From positions 80,703-144,702 of the forward strand of contig NZ_JACBJG010000012.1 in assembly GCF_015910535.1 (NCBI RefSeq): a DNA stretch of 64,000 bases, written 5' to 3'. The stretch is from Saccharomonospora sp. NB11 (lineage in GTDB: Bacteria > Actinomycetota > Actinomycetes > Mycobacteriales > Pseudonocardiaceae). The position numbers and the translations under genes are program-made. Shown here one piece after another: positions 1-6,877 of this stretch. The notes beneath the pieces are model-generated. The model had not been told where the DNA came from, did no database searches, and saw nothing but the letters and a program-made list of their open reading frames with translations. Positions within the stretch are counted from its first letter, which is position 1. Every line of letters begins with the position of its first letter.

Positions 1-927
1 CACCATGCCGTTGTTCGCCGCCTCCGGCACCGACCGCAGCAGGATCAGGTCGCGGAAGCGATCGAGCAAGTCCGTGGCGAACCGCCGAGGGTCGTGTCCC
101 GCCTCGGCGAGTCGGTCGATGGTGCCGAAGACGTTCGTGGCGTCGTCATTGGCCAGCGCGTCCACCACGGCGTCGATGAGCGCGGAGTCGGTGACCCCGA
201 GCAGGGCCACGGCGCGCTCGTAGGTGACGCCCTCCGGTCCCGCGCCCGCCAGAAGCTGGTCGAGCACAGACTGGGTGTCACGCGCCGATCCGCCACCCGC
301 GCGGATCACCAGCGGGTACACCGCGGGCTCGACGGGCACGCCCTCCGCCGCGACGTTGCGCTCCAGCAACTCCCGCATGGCGCTGGGCGGGATGAGCCGG
401 AACGGGTAGTGGTGCGTCCGCGACCGGATGGTGGTGAGCACCTTGTCGGGCTCGGTGGTGGCGAAGATGAAGATCAGATGCTCGGGCGGCTCCTCCACGA
501 TCTTCAGCAGGGCGTTGAAGCCCTGCGGCGTGACCATGTGGGCCTCGTCGATGATGAACACCCGGTAGCGCGACTCCGCGGGCGCGTAGAACGCGCGGTC
601 GCGCAGCTCGCGGGCGTCGTCGACGCCGCCGTGGCTGGCCGCGTCGAGTTCGGTGACGTCCACGCTGCCCGGCCCCTCGGGCGCGAGCGCCCGACACGGT
701 CCGCACTCGCCGCACGGGTCCGGAGTCGGCCCCTTCTCGCAGTTGAGCGAGCGGGCCATGATGCGCGCGCTCGACGTCTTGCCGCAGCCGCGGGGCCCCG
801 AGAAGAGGTAGGCGTGGTTGATGCGGCCGGAAGCCAGCGCGGTGCGCAGCGGTTCGGTGACGTGCTCCTGCCCGACGACCTCGGCGAAGGTCGCCGGCCG
901 ATACTTGCGGTACAGCGCTAAAGCCAC
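1..927 (-). CDS. dnaX: DNA polymerase III gamma/tau subunit, N-terminal part (runs off the window)
   Basis: This is the clamp-loader ATPase of the replicative polymerase. It loads the beta sliding clamp onto DNA as part of the gamma/tau-delta-delta' complex. The visible 309 codons cover the AAA+ core. The Walker A motif GPRGCGKT is at residues 44-51, a four-cysteine zinc module at C63, C72, C75 and C78, Walker B with DEAH at 127-130, and sensor-1 FATTE further on. I chose the GTG that gives MALALYRKYRP, the classic DnaX start. The C-terminal half lies outside the window, so whether a tau-length product is made cannot be judged. The SRP RNA gene lies just upstream on the same strand, a common actinobacterial neighbourhood. 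Confidence 0.97.
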   Translation of the reverse strand, partial: MALALYRKYRPATFAEVVGQEHVTEPLRTALASGRINHAYLFSGPRGCGKTSSARIMARSLNCEKGPTPDPCGECGPCRALAPEGPGSVDVTELDAASHGGVDDARELRDRAFYAPAESRYRVFIIDEAHMVTPQGFNALLKIVEEPPEHLIFIFATTEPDKVLTTIRSRTHHYPFRLIPPSAMRELLERNVAAEGVPVEPAVYPLVIRAGGGSARDTQSVLDQLLAGAGPEGVTYERAVALLGVTDSALIDAVVDALANDDATNVFGTIDRLAEAGHDPRRFATDLLDRFRDLILLRSVPEAANNGMV

Positions 928-1063
928 GACGCGAGCGTACCGGCAGGTCCCGACGCTCGGCCCGTAGCCTGCACGGTCCCGGCAATGGCGTGCCACCGGC
1001 CCGGTACCGCCCCACCGCGACGACACGCGCGCCGACGGGAGGAAAAAGGGGGCAGGAAAAGAA

Positions 1064-1151
1064 GGGGACCCCCGCACCCGTCAGAGCCTGCTTATCCTTG
1101 CTGCCTTCCGGCCCTGGGGAGGTTCACAGGGTGGACGCCGCGGGGGTCCAC
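1064..1151 (-). ncRNA. ffs: Small signal recognition particle RNA (4.5S type)
   Basis: This RNA binds Ffh and directs membrane proteins to the translocon. On the minus strand the conserved apical domain reads GGCCGGAAGGCAGCAAGG, the Ffh-binding symmetric and asymmetric loops. The two ends pair perfectly (GGACCCCCGC with GCGGGGGTCC), closing one long hairpin. A T-rich stretch follows the 3' end. A TAGACT -10 box sits about seven bases before the 5' end. Exact termini are estimated from the pairing. Confidence 0.93.
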
Positions 1152-1155
1152 GTTC

Positions 1156-1161
1156 AGTCTA
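1156..1161 (-). promoter_or_regulatory. -10 box of the SRP RNA promoter
   Basis: TAGACT on the minus strand fits the actinobacterial TANNNT -10 consensus and lies six to seven bases before the paired 5' end of the SRP RNA. No clear -35 element is visible. Confidence 0.55.
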
Positions 1162-1210
1162 GGCCACACCGCCGAGGCGGATCGAGCCCGGGTCGCCGCG
1201 TCGGCGCGCC

Positions 1211-1465
1211 TCAGCGTTGCGGCAGGTCGAACTGCCCCGCCTTCACCGCCGTCAAGAACGCCTGCCATTCGGAGTGGCCGAACACGAACACCGGACTCTG
1301 CGAAAGCTTGGTGTCGCGAACCCCGACCTTGTCCTCGGCGAGATTCACCTCGACACAATTGCCCCCGTTGGGTTCACTGGCGAAGGACTTGCGCCAGTTT
1401 CCTGGGTCGAACAAGCTCACCGCCGTCGACGGGTCATAGTCCCCGTTCCCGGCATAATCGACCAT
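1211..1465 (-). CDS. DUF397 domain small protein
   Basis: This 84-residue protein has the DUF397 pattern: a W-R/K-S core near residue 24, the EPNGGNCVEV stretch, a VRDTK segment, and a PVFVFGHSEWQAFL ending. DUF397 proteins are abundant in actinomycetes and usually sit beside an XRE/Scr1-type HTH gene, as here (the partner starts about 1.3 kb upstream on the same strand). The pairs resemble toxin-antitoxin or developmental switch modules (the WhiJ/BldB style of Streptomyces), but the biochemical role of DUF397 is not settled. The 445 bases between the two genes are longer than usual for such pairs. Confidence 0.85.
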   Translation of the reverse strand: MVDYAGNGDYDPSTAVSLFDPGNWRKSFASEPNGGNCVEVNLAEDKVGVRDTKLSQSPVFVFGHSEWQAFLTAVKAGQFDLPQR

Positions 1466-1704
1466 CGCCTACCTCCGAACCCGGTGCGAACGTTCCGCAC
1501 CCCGTCGTCGCCCTCAGTGACATTTGTCGTCGCAGAGCCCGAAACCCCTCGAACGGATGCGTCCATCCGTGCGACTTTCGACGCCGCGGGTCGACAACAC
1601 GATTATTAACGATCTAGGATTATTACTAGCGGGTAGGGATCACCACACGCGAGCGGGGTCGATCTCCTGAGAGATCGGCAACAACTCCGGGGGATGGAGC
1701 AGGC

Positions 1705-1893
1705 ATGGCCGTACGACTCGACGTGGGACCGCTGGCGAGCCGGTGGAGAAACGAAGAATCAGAAGCCGACACACCCACGCCTCGTCGCAACCGACTCAAT
1801 CTCAACCTCGTCAAGCTCTCGACCCGGAAGAAGCCCGTGTCTCTCCTGTTCGTGGAGGACCCGCTGGCGCTGCGCTACCTGTGCCGAGCCTAG
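1705..1893 (+). CDS. Possible small basic protein, unknown
   Basis: This is a 62-codon frame preceded by GGAG at five bases from the ATG. It lies opposite the HTH/DUF397 pair in an otherwise empty 445-base gap. The product is rich in R, L and N with no recognised motif. An overlapping upstream ATG in another frame makes the assignment uncertain. I keep it only because of the ribosome-binding site and the empty gap. Confidence 0.25.
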   Translation: MAVRLDVGPLASRWRNEESEADTPTPRRNRLNLNLVKLSTRKKPVSLLFVEDPLALRYLCRA

Positions 1894-1910
1894 GGGGCCG
1901 CTGACGCGGT

Positions 1911-2765
1911 TCAGTCGAGGGCCTCGCGATACTCCTGAGCGAGCTGCTTGAGAAACTGGCGGGTCTCCTGTCGCTCCAGGGCCGCGCCCCGCAGCCGGTC
2001 CCACGAGTCGACGAAGATCTGGAAGTCCTTGATGTCGTCGAGGTAGAGCCCGCCGGCGGAGTGCTCGATGTAGACGAAGTCCCGGGTGCGGTCGGGGAAC
2101 CTCATAATCGTGAAGTCGTTGGGCACCGAGGCCAGCTTGGCGTCGAACGGCAGGACGTGCACGTACACGCGCTGCCGCTGGTCCAGCTCCAGCATGTGCT
2201 CGATCTGGTCGAGCATCACCGCCGGAGCGTGTCCACCCGGGGCTCGCCGCAACGCGGCCTCGCTGATGATGAACCGGTAGTAGGGCGGCTGCTGCTGGTC
2301 GAACACGGCCTTGCGGTCGAGCCGGTTGCGCACCAATGCCGTGATGTCCGTGGCCCCGAACTCGGTGAACTGCTTGAGCATGTAGTGCTCGGACTGCAGC
2401 GGGCCGGGAATGCGCTCGCAGTGCCACGTCATGATCTCGGCCGCGGCCGGTTCCAGGTCCGTGAAGGTGCGGAACCAGTGCGGCACCACGGAGCGGTAGC
2501 CGGACCACCGACCTCGCTGCCCCGCGGCCGATCTGGCCATGTCGATCAAGGTCTCGGCCTCGTCGCCAGTCACGCCGTACGCCTCCAACATCCTGCGCAC
2601 GTCGCCGAGCTTCGCGCCGACCGCGCCTGACTCGATCTTGTTGACCTTCCCCTGCGTGCAGCCCAGAACCTCGGCGACCTGCTGCTGGGTCATTCCGGCA
2701 GACCTGCGCGCATGCCGAAGCTCGTTACCGAGCTGTTTGCGACGGGAAGTGACGGTGCTGGCCAT
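1911..2765 (-). CDS. XRE-family HTH regulator with Scr1-type (DUF5753) C-terminal domain
   Basis: Residues about 12-66 form a classic helix-turn-helix (GMTQQQVAEVLGCTQGKVNK). The remaining 200 residues match the DUF5753 sensor-like domain, with its recurring PGPLQSEHYM, EAALRR and SAGGLYLDD motifs. Its length of 284 residues is typical. These regulators pair with DUF397 proteins in Streptomyces and Pseudonocardiaceae. They are thought to repress developmental or antibiotic genes, or to act as antitoxin-like factors. The ATG chosen gives a normal short N-terminal tail before the HTH. Confidence 0.92.
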   Translation of the reverse strand: MASTVTSRRKQLGNELRHARRSAGMTQQQVAEVLGCTQGKVNKIESGAVGAKLGDVRRMLEAYGVTGDEAETLIDMARSAAGQRGRWSGYRSVVPHWFRTFTDLEPAAAEIMTWHCERIPGPLQSEHYMLKQFTEFGATDITALVRNRLDRKAVFDQQQPPYYRFIISEAALRRAPGGHAPAVMLDQIEHMLELDQRQRVYVHVLPFDAKLASVPNDFTIMRFPDRTRDFVYIEHSAGGLYLDDIKDFQIFVDSWDRLRGAALERQETRQFLKQLAQEYREALD

Positions 2766-2876
2766 GGCGCGATGACGTTACCGCGTTCAACCGCCCGAGT
2801 GAAATCACCTCACCGGCTGGCTTTCGACTCACCCGATGGCCACGCTGCGCGACCGTCGCGAGAGGCCCGGCGCGCG

Positions 2877-2882
2877 TAATGT
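2877..2882 (+). promoter_or_regulatory. -10 box for a leaderless gnd transcript
   Basis: TAATGT ends six bases before the gnd ATG, which places the transcription start at or next to the start codon. There is no Shine-Dalgarno sequence, so a leaderless mRNA is likely. Confidence 0.5.
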
Positions 2883-2888
2883 CGAGCC

Positions 2889-4340
2889 ATGACCTCGCAG
2901 ACGGGCAGAGCAAGCATCGGCGTCACCGGGCTCGCGGTCATGGGCCGCAACCTCGCGCGCAACCTCGCTCGGCACGGGCACACGGTCGCCCTGCACAACC
3001 GGACGGAGCAGCGCACACGGGACCTCGTCGAGCAGTTCGGCTCCGAGGGCGACTTCGTCCCCACCTACTCCGCGCAGGAGTTCGTGCGGGCACTGGAACG
3101 CCCCCGCAAGCTCGTCGTCATGGTCAAGGCGGGCGCACCCACCGACGCGGTCATCGACGAGTTCGTGCCGTTGCTCGAACCGGGTGACATCGTCATCGAC
3201 GCGGGCAACGCGCACTTCGCCGACACGCGACGTCGGGAGGCGGCGCTGCGCGAGCGCGGCCTGCACTTCGTGGGCACGGGCGTGTCCGGCGGCGAGGAAG
3301 GAGCCCTGCACGGGCCGAGCATCATGCCGGGCGGCTCGGCGGAGTCGTACGAGTCGCTGGGGCCGCTGCTGGAGGACATCTCCGCCAAGGTGGACGGCGC
3401 GCCGTGCTGCACCCACATCGGCCCCGACGGCGCGGGTCACTTCGTGAAGATGGTGCACAACGGCATCGAGTACTCCGACATGCAGCTCATCGCCGAGTCG
3501 TTCGACCTGCTGCGGGGTGCGCTCGGGTACGAGCCGCCCCGGATCGCCGACATCTTCCGCACCTGGAACACGGGCAGGCTCGACTCCTACCTGATCGAGA
3601 TCACCGCGGAGGTCCTCGCGCACACCGACCCGGCGACCGGCAGGCCGTTCGTCGACGTCGTCGCCGACGAGGCCGAGCAGAAGGGCACCGGGCGCTGGAC
3701 CGTCCAGAACGGACTCGAACTGGGGGTGCCGATCACGGGCATCGCCGAAGCCACCTTCGCGCGTTCGCTTTCCGGTCACACGGACCTGCGGCGTGCCGCC
3801 CGTGGCCTCGCCGGACCCACCCGCGACTCCTCGGTGAGAGCGAACGTGCCCGAAAGCTTCGCCGACGACGTCGAGCACGCGCTGTACGCGTCCAAGGTCG
3901 TCGCGTACGCGCAGGGCTTCCACCAGATCCAGGCGGGCAGCGCCGAGTACGACTGGAACATCGACCTGGCGTCCGTGGCCGCCATCTGGCGCGGCGGCTG
4001 CATCATCCGCGCGACGTTCCTCGACGACATCCGCGCCGCCTACCGTGCGGAACCGACGTTGCCCACGCTGTTGACCAGCGGCGAGTTCCGCGCCGCGGTC
4101 GAGGACGCGCAGGACGCGTGGCGGTCGGTGGTGAGCACCGCCGTCCGGCTGGGCATCCCGACGCCCGGGTTCTCCACGGCACTGGCCTACTACGACGCAC
4201 TCCGCGCGGACCGGCTCCCCGCGTCGTTGATCCAGGGGCAACGCGATTACTTCGGCGCTCACACCTATCGCCGGGTCGACCGCGACGGCAGCTTCCACAC
4301 CACCTGGGCCGCCGACCCTCGCGAGGAACACGAGGTCTGA
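2889..4340 (+). CDS. gnd: 6-phosphogluconate dehydrogenase, NADP-dependent, decarboxylating
   Basis: This is the third oxidative step of the pentose phosphate pathway: 6-phosphogluconate plus NADP to ribulose 5-phosphate, CO2 and NADPH. The N-terminal Rossmann fold carries GLAVMGRNLARN near residue 13. The catalytic region has GHFVKMVHNGIEYSD, with the catalytic lysine and substrate-binding HNG. The 6PGDH signature is seen at EQKGTGRWT. At 483 residues it matches the long, dimeric GndA class rather than the shorter NAD type. It stands alone, with a probable leaderless start. Confidence 0.97.
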   Translation: MTSQTGRASIGVTGLAVMGRNLARNLARHGHTVALHNRTEQRTRDLVEQFGSEGDFVPTYSAQEFVRALERPRKLVVMVKAGAPTDAVIDEFVPLLEPGDIVIDAGNAHFADTRRREAALRERGLHFVGTGVSGGEEGALHGPSIMPGGSAESYESLGPLLEDISAKVDGAPCCTHIGPDGAGHFVKMVHNGIEYSDMQLIAESFDLLRGALGYEPPRIADIFRTWNTGRLDSYLIEITAEVLAHTDPATGRPFVDVVADEAEQKGTGRWTVQNGLELGVPITGIAEATFARSLSGHTDLRRAARGLAGPTRDSSVRANVPESFADDVEHALYASKVVAYAQGFHQIQAGSAEYDWNIDLASVAAIWRGGCIIRATFLDDIRAAYRAEPTLPTLLTSGEFRAAVEDAQDAWRSVVSTAVRLGIPTPGFSTALAYYDALRADRLPASLIQGQRDYFGAHTYRRVDRDGSFHTTWAADPREEHEV

Positions 4341-4468
4341 TCGACGGGCCAGGACGCACGCCTCGGTCGTTGCCATGCGCCGCTTCCGCGCGCACCCTGG
4401 GGCATGTGGCTTGAGTCACACACGTTCGGGTGGGCGGCCCACCCGATGACCCACGGACGACACCGAGC

Positions 4469-5422
4469 ATGTCGACGCGCGAGCCGGGATTTCGCCGGCT
4501 TCTGAGACTCGCCGCCATCGCCGTCGTCGGCGTGACGGCTCCGGTGGCGGCCTGCGCCGTCGACACCGCATCCCAGACACCGCCGTCCCAGACACCGACG
4601 TCCCCGACGCAGCCTCCCTCGACGGCTCCGTCCCCGACACCATCCCCGGCGCCATCCTCGGCATCTCCGCTCTCACCGGCTCCGGTCGCCGAAGCCCCGG
4701 CGGTGCCGGTCGCGTCCGTGCCGGACGAGGTCGTCCACGAGCACGGCTTCGAGGACGTGGGCTTGGTGGTCGTCGACCGCGCCCGCCCGGGTGTCGTGCT
4801 GACCCACGCCCCGCACGCGATCTTCACGTCCGCGTCGCTGGTGAAGCTGCTCCTGGCGTTCGAGGCCCTGGACCGCGGTGAGCCCGCGTCCGACGTGCAC
4901 ACCATGCTCGCCACGAGCCACGACCCGCTAGCGAGTCGGCTCTGGGTCCGCTACGACGGCCCGAGGCTCGTCACGTCCTGGGCGCAACGACTCGACCTGC
5001 GCCACACCGTCCCGCCCGAGCGGCCCGCCATGTGGGGCGACACGCTCACCACGGCGGCGGACACGGTGGCCGTCTACGACCACCTGCTACGCGACGCGCC
5101 TCCCCGCACCCGAGACGTGGTGCTCTCCGCACTACAGGCGTCCACGCCTCGGGGGCACGACGGCTTCGACCAGCGCTTCGGCATCCCCGACGCCGCCCTG
5201 CGGCACGGCCTGTCGTTCGCGGTGAAGCAAGGGTGGGCGTGCTGCACCGACCACCGCGTCCTGCACACGACCGGGGTCGTCGGCGAGGGTGCCGAGCCGG
5301 ACCGCTGGCTCGTCGCCGTCCTCACCCGCAGCCCCCGTTCGGTCGACTACACCACCGCGTCGGCGAACGTCACCGAGTTCGTCACGGAGGTGCTCGGGAC
5401 GGCCGGCGTGCGTCACGGCTGA
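4469..5422 (+). CDS. Lipoprotein with a penicillin-binding/class A beta-lactamase-like serine hydrolase fold
   Basis: A positively charged, hydrophobic leader ends in a lipobox with Cys29 (numbered from the ATG start). A 50-residue Pro/Ser/Thr-rich spacer follows, then a domain with an SxxK motif (SLVK, Ser123 and Lys126). This suggests an acyl-serine hydrolase fold of the beta-lactamase superfamily. The SDN-like motif is not obvious, and the KTG position may be replaced by KQG (in FAVKQGWA). True beta-lactamase activity is therefore doubtful; a cell-wall-linked hydrolase or pseudoenzyme is equally possible. I prefer the ATG at 4469 because an upstream GTG would put 13 extra non-signal residues in front of the leader. 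Confidence 0.7.
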   Translation: MSTREPGFRRLLRLAAIAVVGVTAPVAACAVDTASQTPPSQTPTSPTQPPSTAPSPTPSPAPSSASPLSPAPVAEAPAVPVASVPDEVVHEHGFEDVGLVVVDRARPGVVLTHAPHAIFTSASLVKLLLAFEALDRGEPASDVHTMLATSHDPLASRLWVRYDGPRLVTSWAQRLDLRHTVPPERPAMWGDTLTTAADTVAVYDHLLRDAPPRTRDVVLSALQASTPRGHDGFDQRFGIPDAALRHGLSFAVKQGWACCTDHRVLHTTGVVGEGAEPDRWLVAVLTRSPRSVDYTTASANVTEFVTEVLGTAGVRHG

Positions 5423-5468
5423 CCCGATCGCACCGGTTCGCGGCCGCCGCCCGGGGTAATCCGGTGCC

Positions 5469-6020
5469 ATGTTGTCTTCCATCGCGCGCGGCGCCGCGGC
5501 GGGTGCCGCCGGAACCACCGCCCTGCACGCCGCGACCTACCTGGACATGACACTGCGCGGACGGCCGTCGAGCAGCACGCCCCAGCAGACCGTGGACAAG
5601 CTCAGCGAGGCCGCTGGGACGAAGATCCCCGGCGACGCCGAACAACAGGAGAGCCGCAAGTCCGGCCTCGGCGCGTTGCTCGGCATGGTCACGGGAACCA
5701 CCGTGGGGGTCGGCTACGGACTTCTGCACGGCCTGGGCTGGCGTCCGCCGGTGCTGGTCGGCGGGGTCGTCGCGACGGTCGCGGCGATGGTCGGTTCGAA
5801 CGCTCCCATGGCGGCGCTGGGGGTGAGCGACCCACGGACGTGGAGCACGTCGGACTGGCTCAGCGACGTACTGCCGCACCTGGCGTACGGGCTCGCGACG
5901 GCGGCCACCTTCGCCCTGACGGAGGACGACCGGCGCGCACGTCGGCTGCGGAAGCGGATGCGCAAGGCGGTGCGCGCCAACACGAGCACGAAGAACAACG
6001 TCCTGTCCCTGACGTCCTGA
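5469..6020 (+). CDS. Small membrane protein, unknown
   Basis: This 183-residue protein begins with a glycine/alanine-rich helix. It then has two or three hydrophobic segments (about residues 68-110 and 135-150) and ends in a basic tail rich in R and K. I recognise no catalytic motif. The arrangement resembles predicted inner-membrane proteins next to stress or cell-envelope genes. TAATCC ends six bases before the ATG, so the mRNA is probably leaderless. Confidence 0.7.
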   Translation: MLSSIARGAAAGAAGTTALHAATYLDMTLRGRPSSSTPQQTVDKLSEAAGTKIPGDAEQQESRKSGLGALLGMVTGTTVGVGYGLLHGLGWRPPVLVGGVVATVAAMVGSNAPMAALGVSDPRTWSTSDWLSDVLPHLAYGLATAATFALTEDDRRARRLRKRMRKAVRANTSTKNNVLSLTS

Positions 6021-6074
6021 GCCGGGCCGTGCCCGCGACGAGCAGCCGATCGCGCGCCTGCTACCCTCTTCCGC

Positions 6075-6164
6075 GGAGGATTGGCCGAGCGGCCTAAGGC
6101 GCACGATTGGAAATCGTGTTGGGTGTAACAGCCCTCACGGGTTCGAATCCCGTATCCTCCGCCA
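6075..6164 (+). tRNA. serT: tRNA-Ser (anticodon GGA)
   Basis: This is a class II tRNA with a long variable arm. The acceptor stem GGAGGAT pairs with ATCCTCC, followed by G73 and an encoded CCA. The anticodon loop reads TTGGAAA, giving GGA for UCC/UCU codons. The T-arm is GGTTCGAATCC. Confidence 0.96.
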
Positions 6165-6172
6165 GCATCACG

Positions 6173-6205
6173 ACGCCGGGTCCTTCGCCACGAGGGGCCC
6201 GGCGT
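6173..6205 (+). terminator. Probable terminator after tRNA-Ser
   Basis: An 8-bp stem (ACGCCGGG with CCCGGCGT) and a 17-base loop lie nine bases after the tRNA CCA. There is no long T-run, as is common in this GC-rich background. Confidence 0.4.
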
Positions 6206-6360
6206 TCGTCGTCCGTACCGGCCTTCGTCCGGAGTCCTCGCACGCGCCTGATCAGCGCACTTCGAATCCCCCACCTACCTGCTGTGCGTTGTCGATCACT
6301 CACGCTAAGTTGGATGCGGCGTGACAGAACCCAACCCGACTTCGCTCGAAGGAGCTCGCC

Positions 6361-6621
6361 ATGCCCGGTGTGGACGAGATTCGCGCAGGTATCGCCCTGG
6401 CGAACGAGAAGGCCTCGGCCAGCATCGCCGCTCTGGAACAGGCCGCTCAGTCACTCCAGGAGGCGCAGCAGTCCCTGGCGCAGGCCACCGCCGGCAGCAC
6501 GCAGGAGGAGATCAGCCAGGCACACGGCCTCCTCGCGGAGGCGTTGCAGGCGGTGACGGGCACGCAGAGCACCATCCTCGCGTGCATCTCCTCCGCCGAG
6601 AGCTACTCGGCTCGGCTCTAG
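6361..6621 (+). CDS. Small helical protein in an FtsK-like operon
   Basis: This 86-residue protein is almost entirely helical: Ala/Gln/Glu-rich, with heptad-like AALEQAAQSLQEAQQSLAQA. It has no membrane segment. GAAGGAG lies eight bases before the ATG. It opens a compact operon: four bases to the next small gene, then the ATPase. Its size and all-helical nature recall WXG100-type partners of FtsK/EccC ATPases. However, the WXG motif is absent, so a secretion substrate role is only a guess. Function unknown. Confidence 0.8.
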   Translation: MPGVDEIRAGIALANEKASASIAALEQAAQSLQEAQQSLAQATAGSTQEEISQAHGLLAEALQAVTGTQSTILACISSAESYSARL

Positions 6622-6625
6622 TCCC

Positions 6626-6868
6626 ATGCTGGAGCAGGTACGGCACCTCCTCGCGGGGACGCTCGACTCGCTTGTCGACGCCCACGCCCACAGCACCAAG
6701 GCGAGACAGCTACTCGACGACTACCGCCGTGTGGTCGTCGAGGTACAGGCGAAGGCCGAACCGTGGCTGCCCGTCGAGTTGGACAGGGCCGTGGAGCAGA
6801 TCGACGCCAACCACGCGCGGCTCGACACCGTGCGGGGCCTGCTCACGGAGTACGAGTCGAGATTGTGA
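6626..6868 (+). CDS. Second small helical protein in the FtsK-like operon
   Basis: This 80-residue protein starts four bases after the previous stop. It is predicted all-helical and acidic, with a long central helix (KARQLLDDYRRVVVEVQAKA). It has no cysteine, membrane segment or known domain. Its position between the first small protein and the ATPase suggests the three gene products act together, perhaps as a helical-hairpin partner. No function can be named from sequence. Confidence 0.78.
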   Translation: MLEQVRHLLAGTLDSLVDAHAHSTKARQLLDDYRRVVVEVQAKAEPWLPVELDRAVEQIDANHARLDTVRGLLTEYESRL

Positions 6869-6877
6869 AGTGTGCCC

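Noticed and set aside
4430..4468. An upstream GTG start for the serine-hydrolase lipoprotein
   Set aside because: It would put a Pro/Asp-rich stretch before the signal peptide; the ATG at 4469 gives a normal leader.
4469..5422. A true class A beta-lactamase
   Set aside because: SxxK is present but the SDN motif and the usual KTG are not clear, so resistance activity cannot be claimed.
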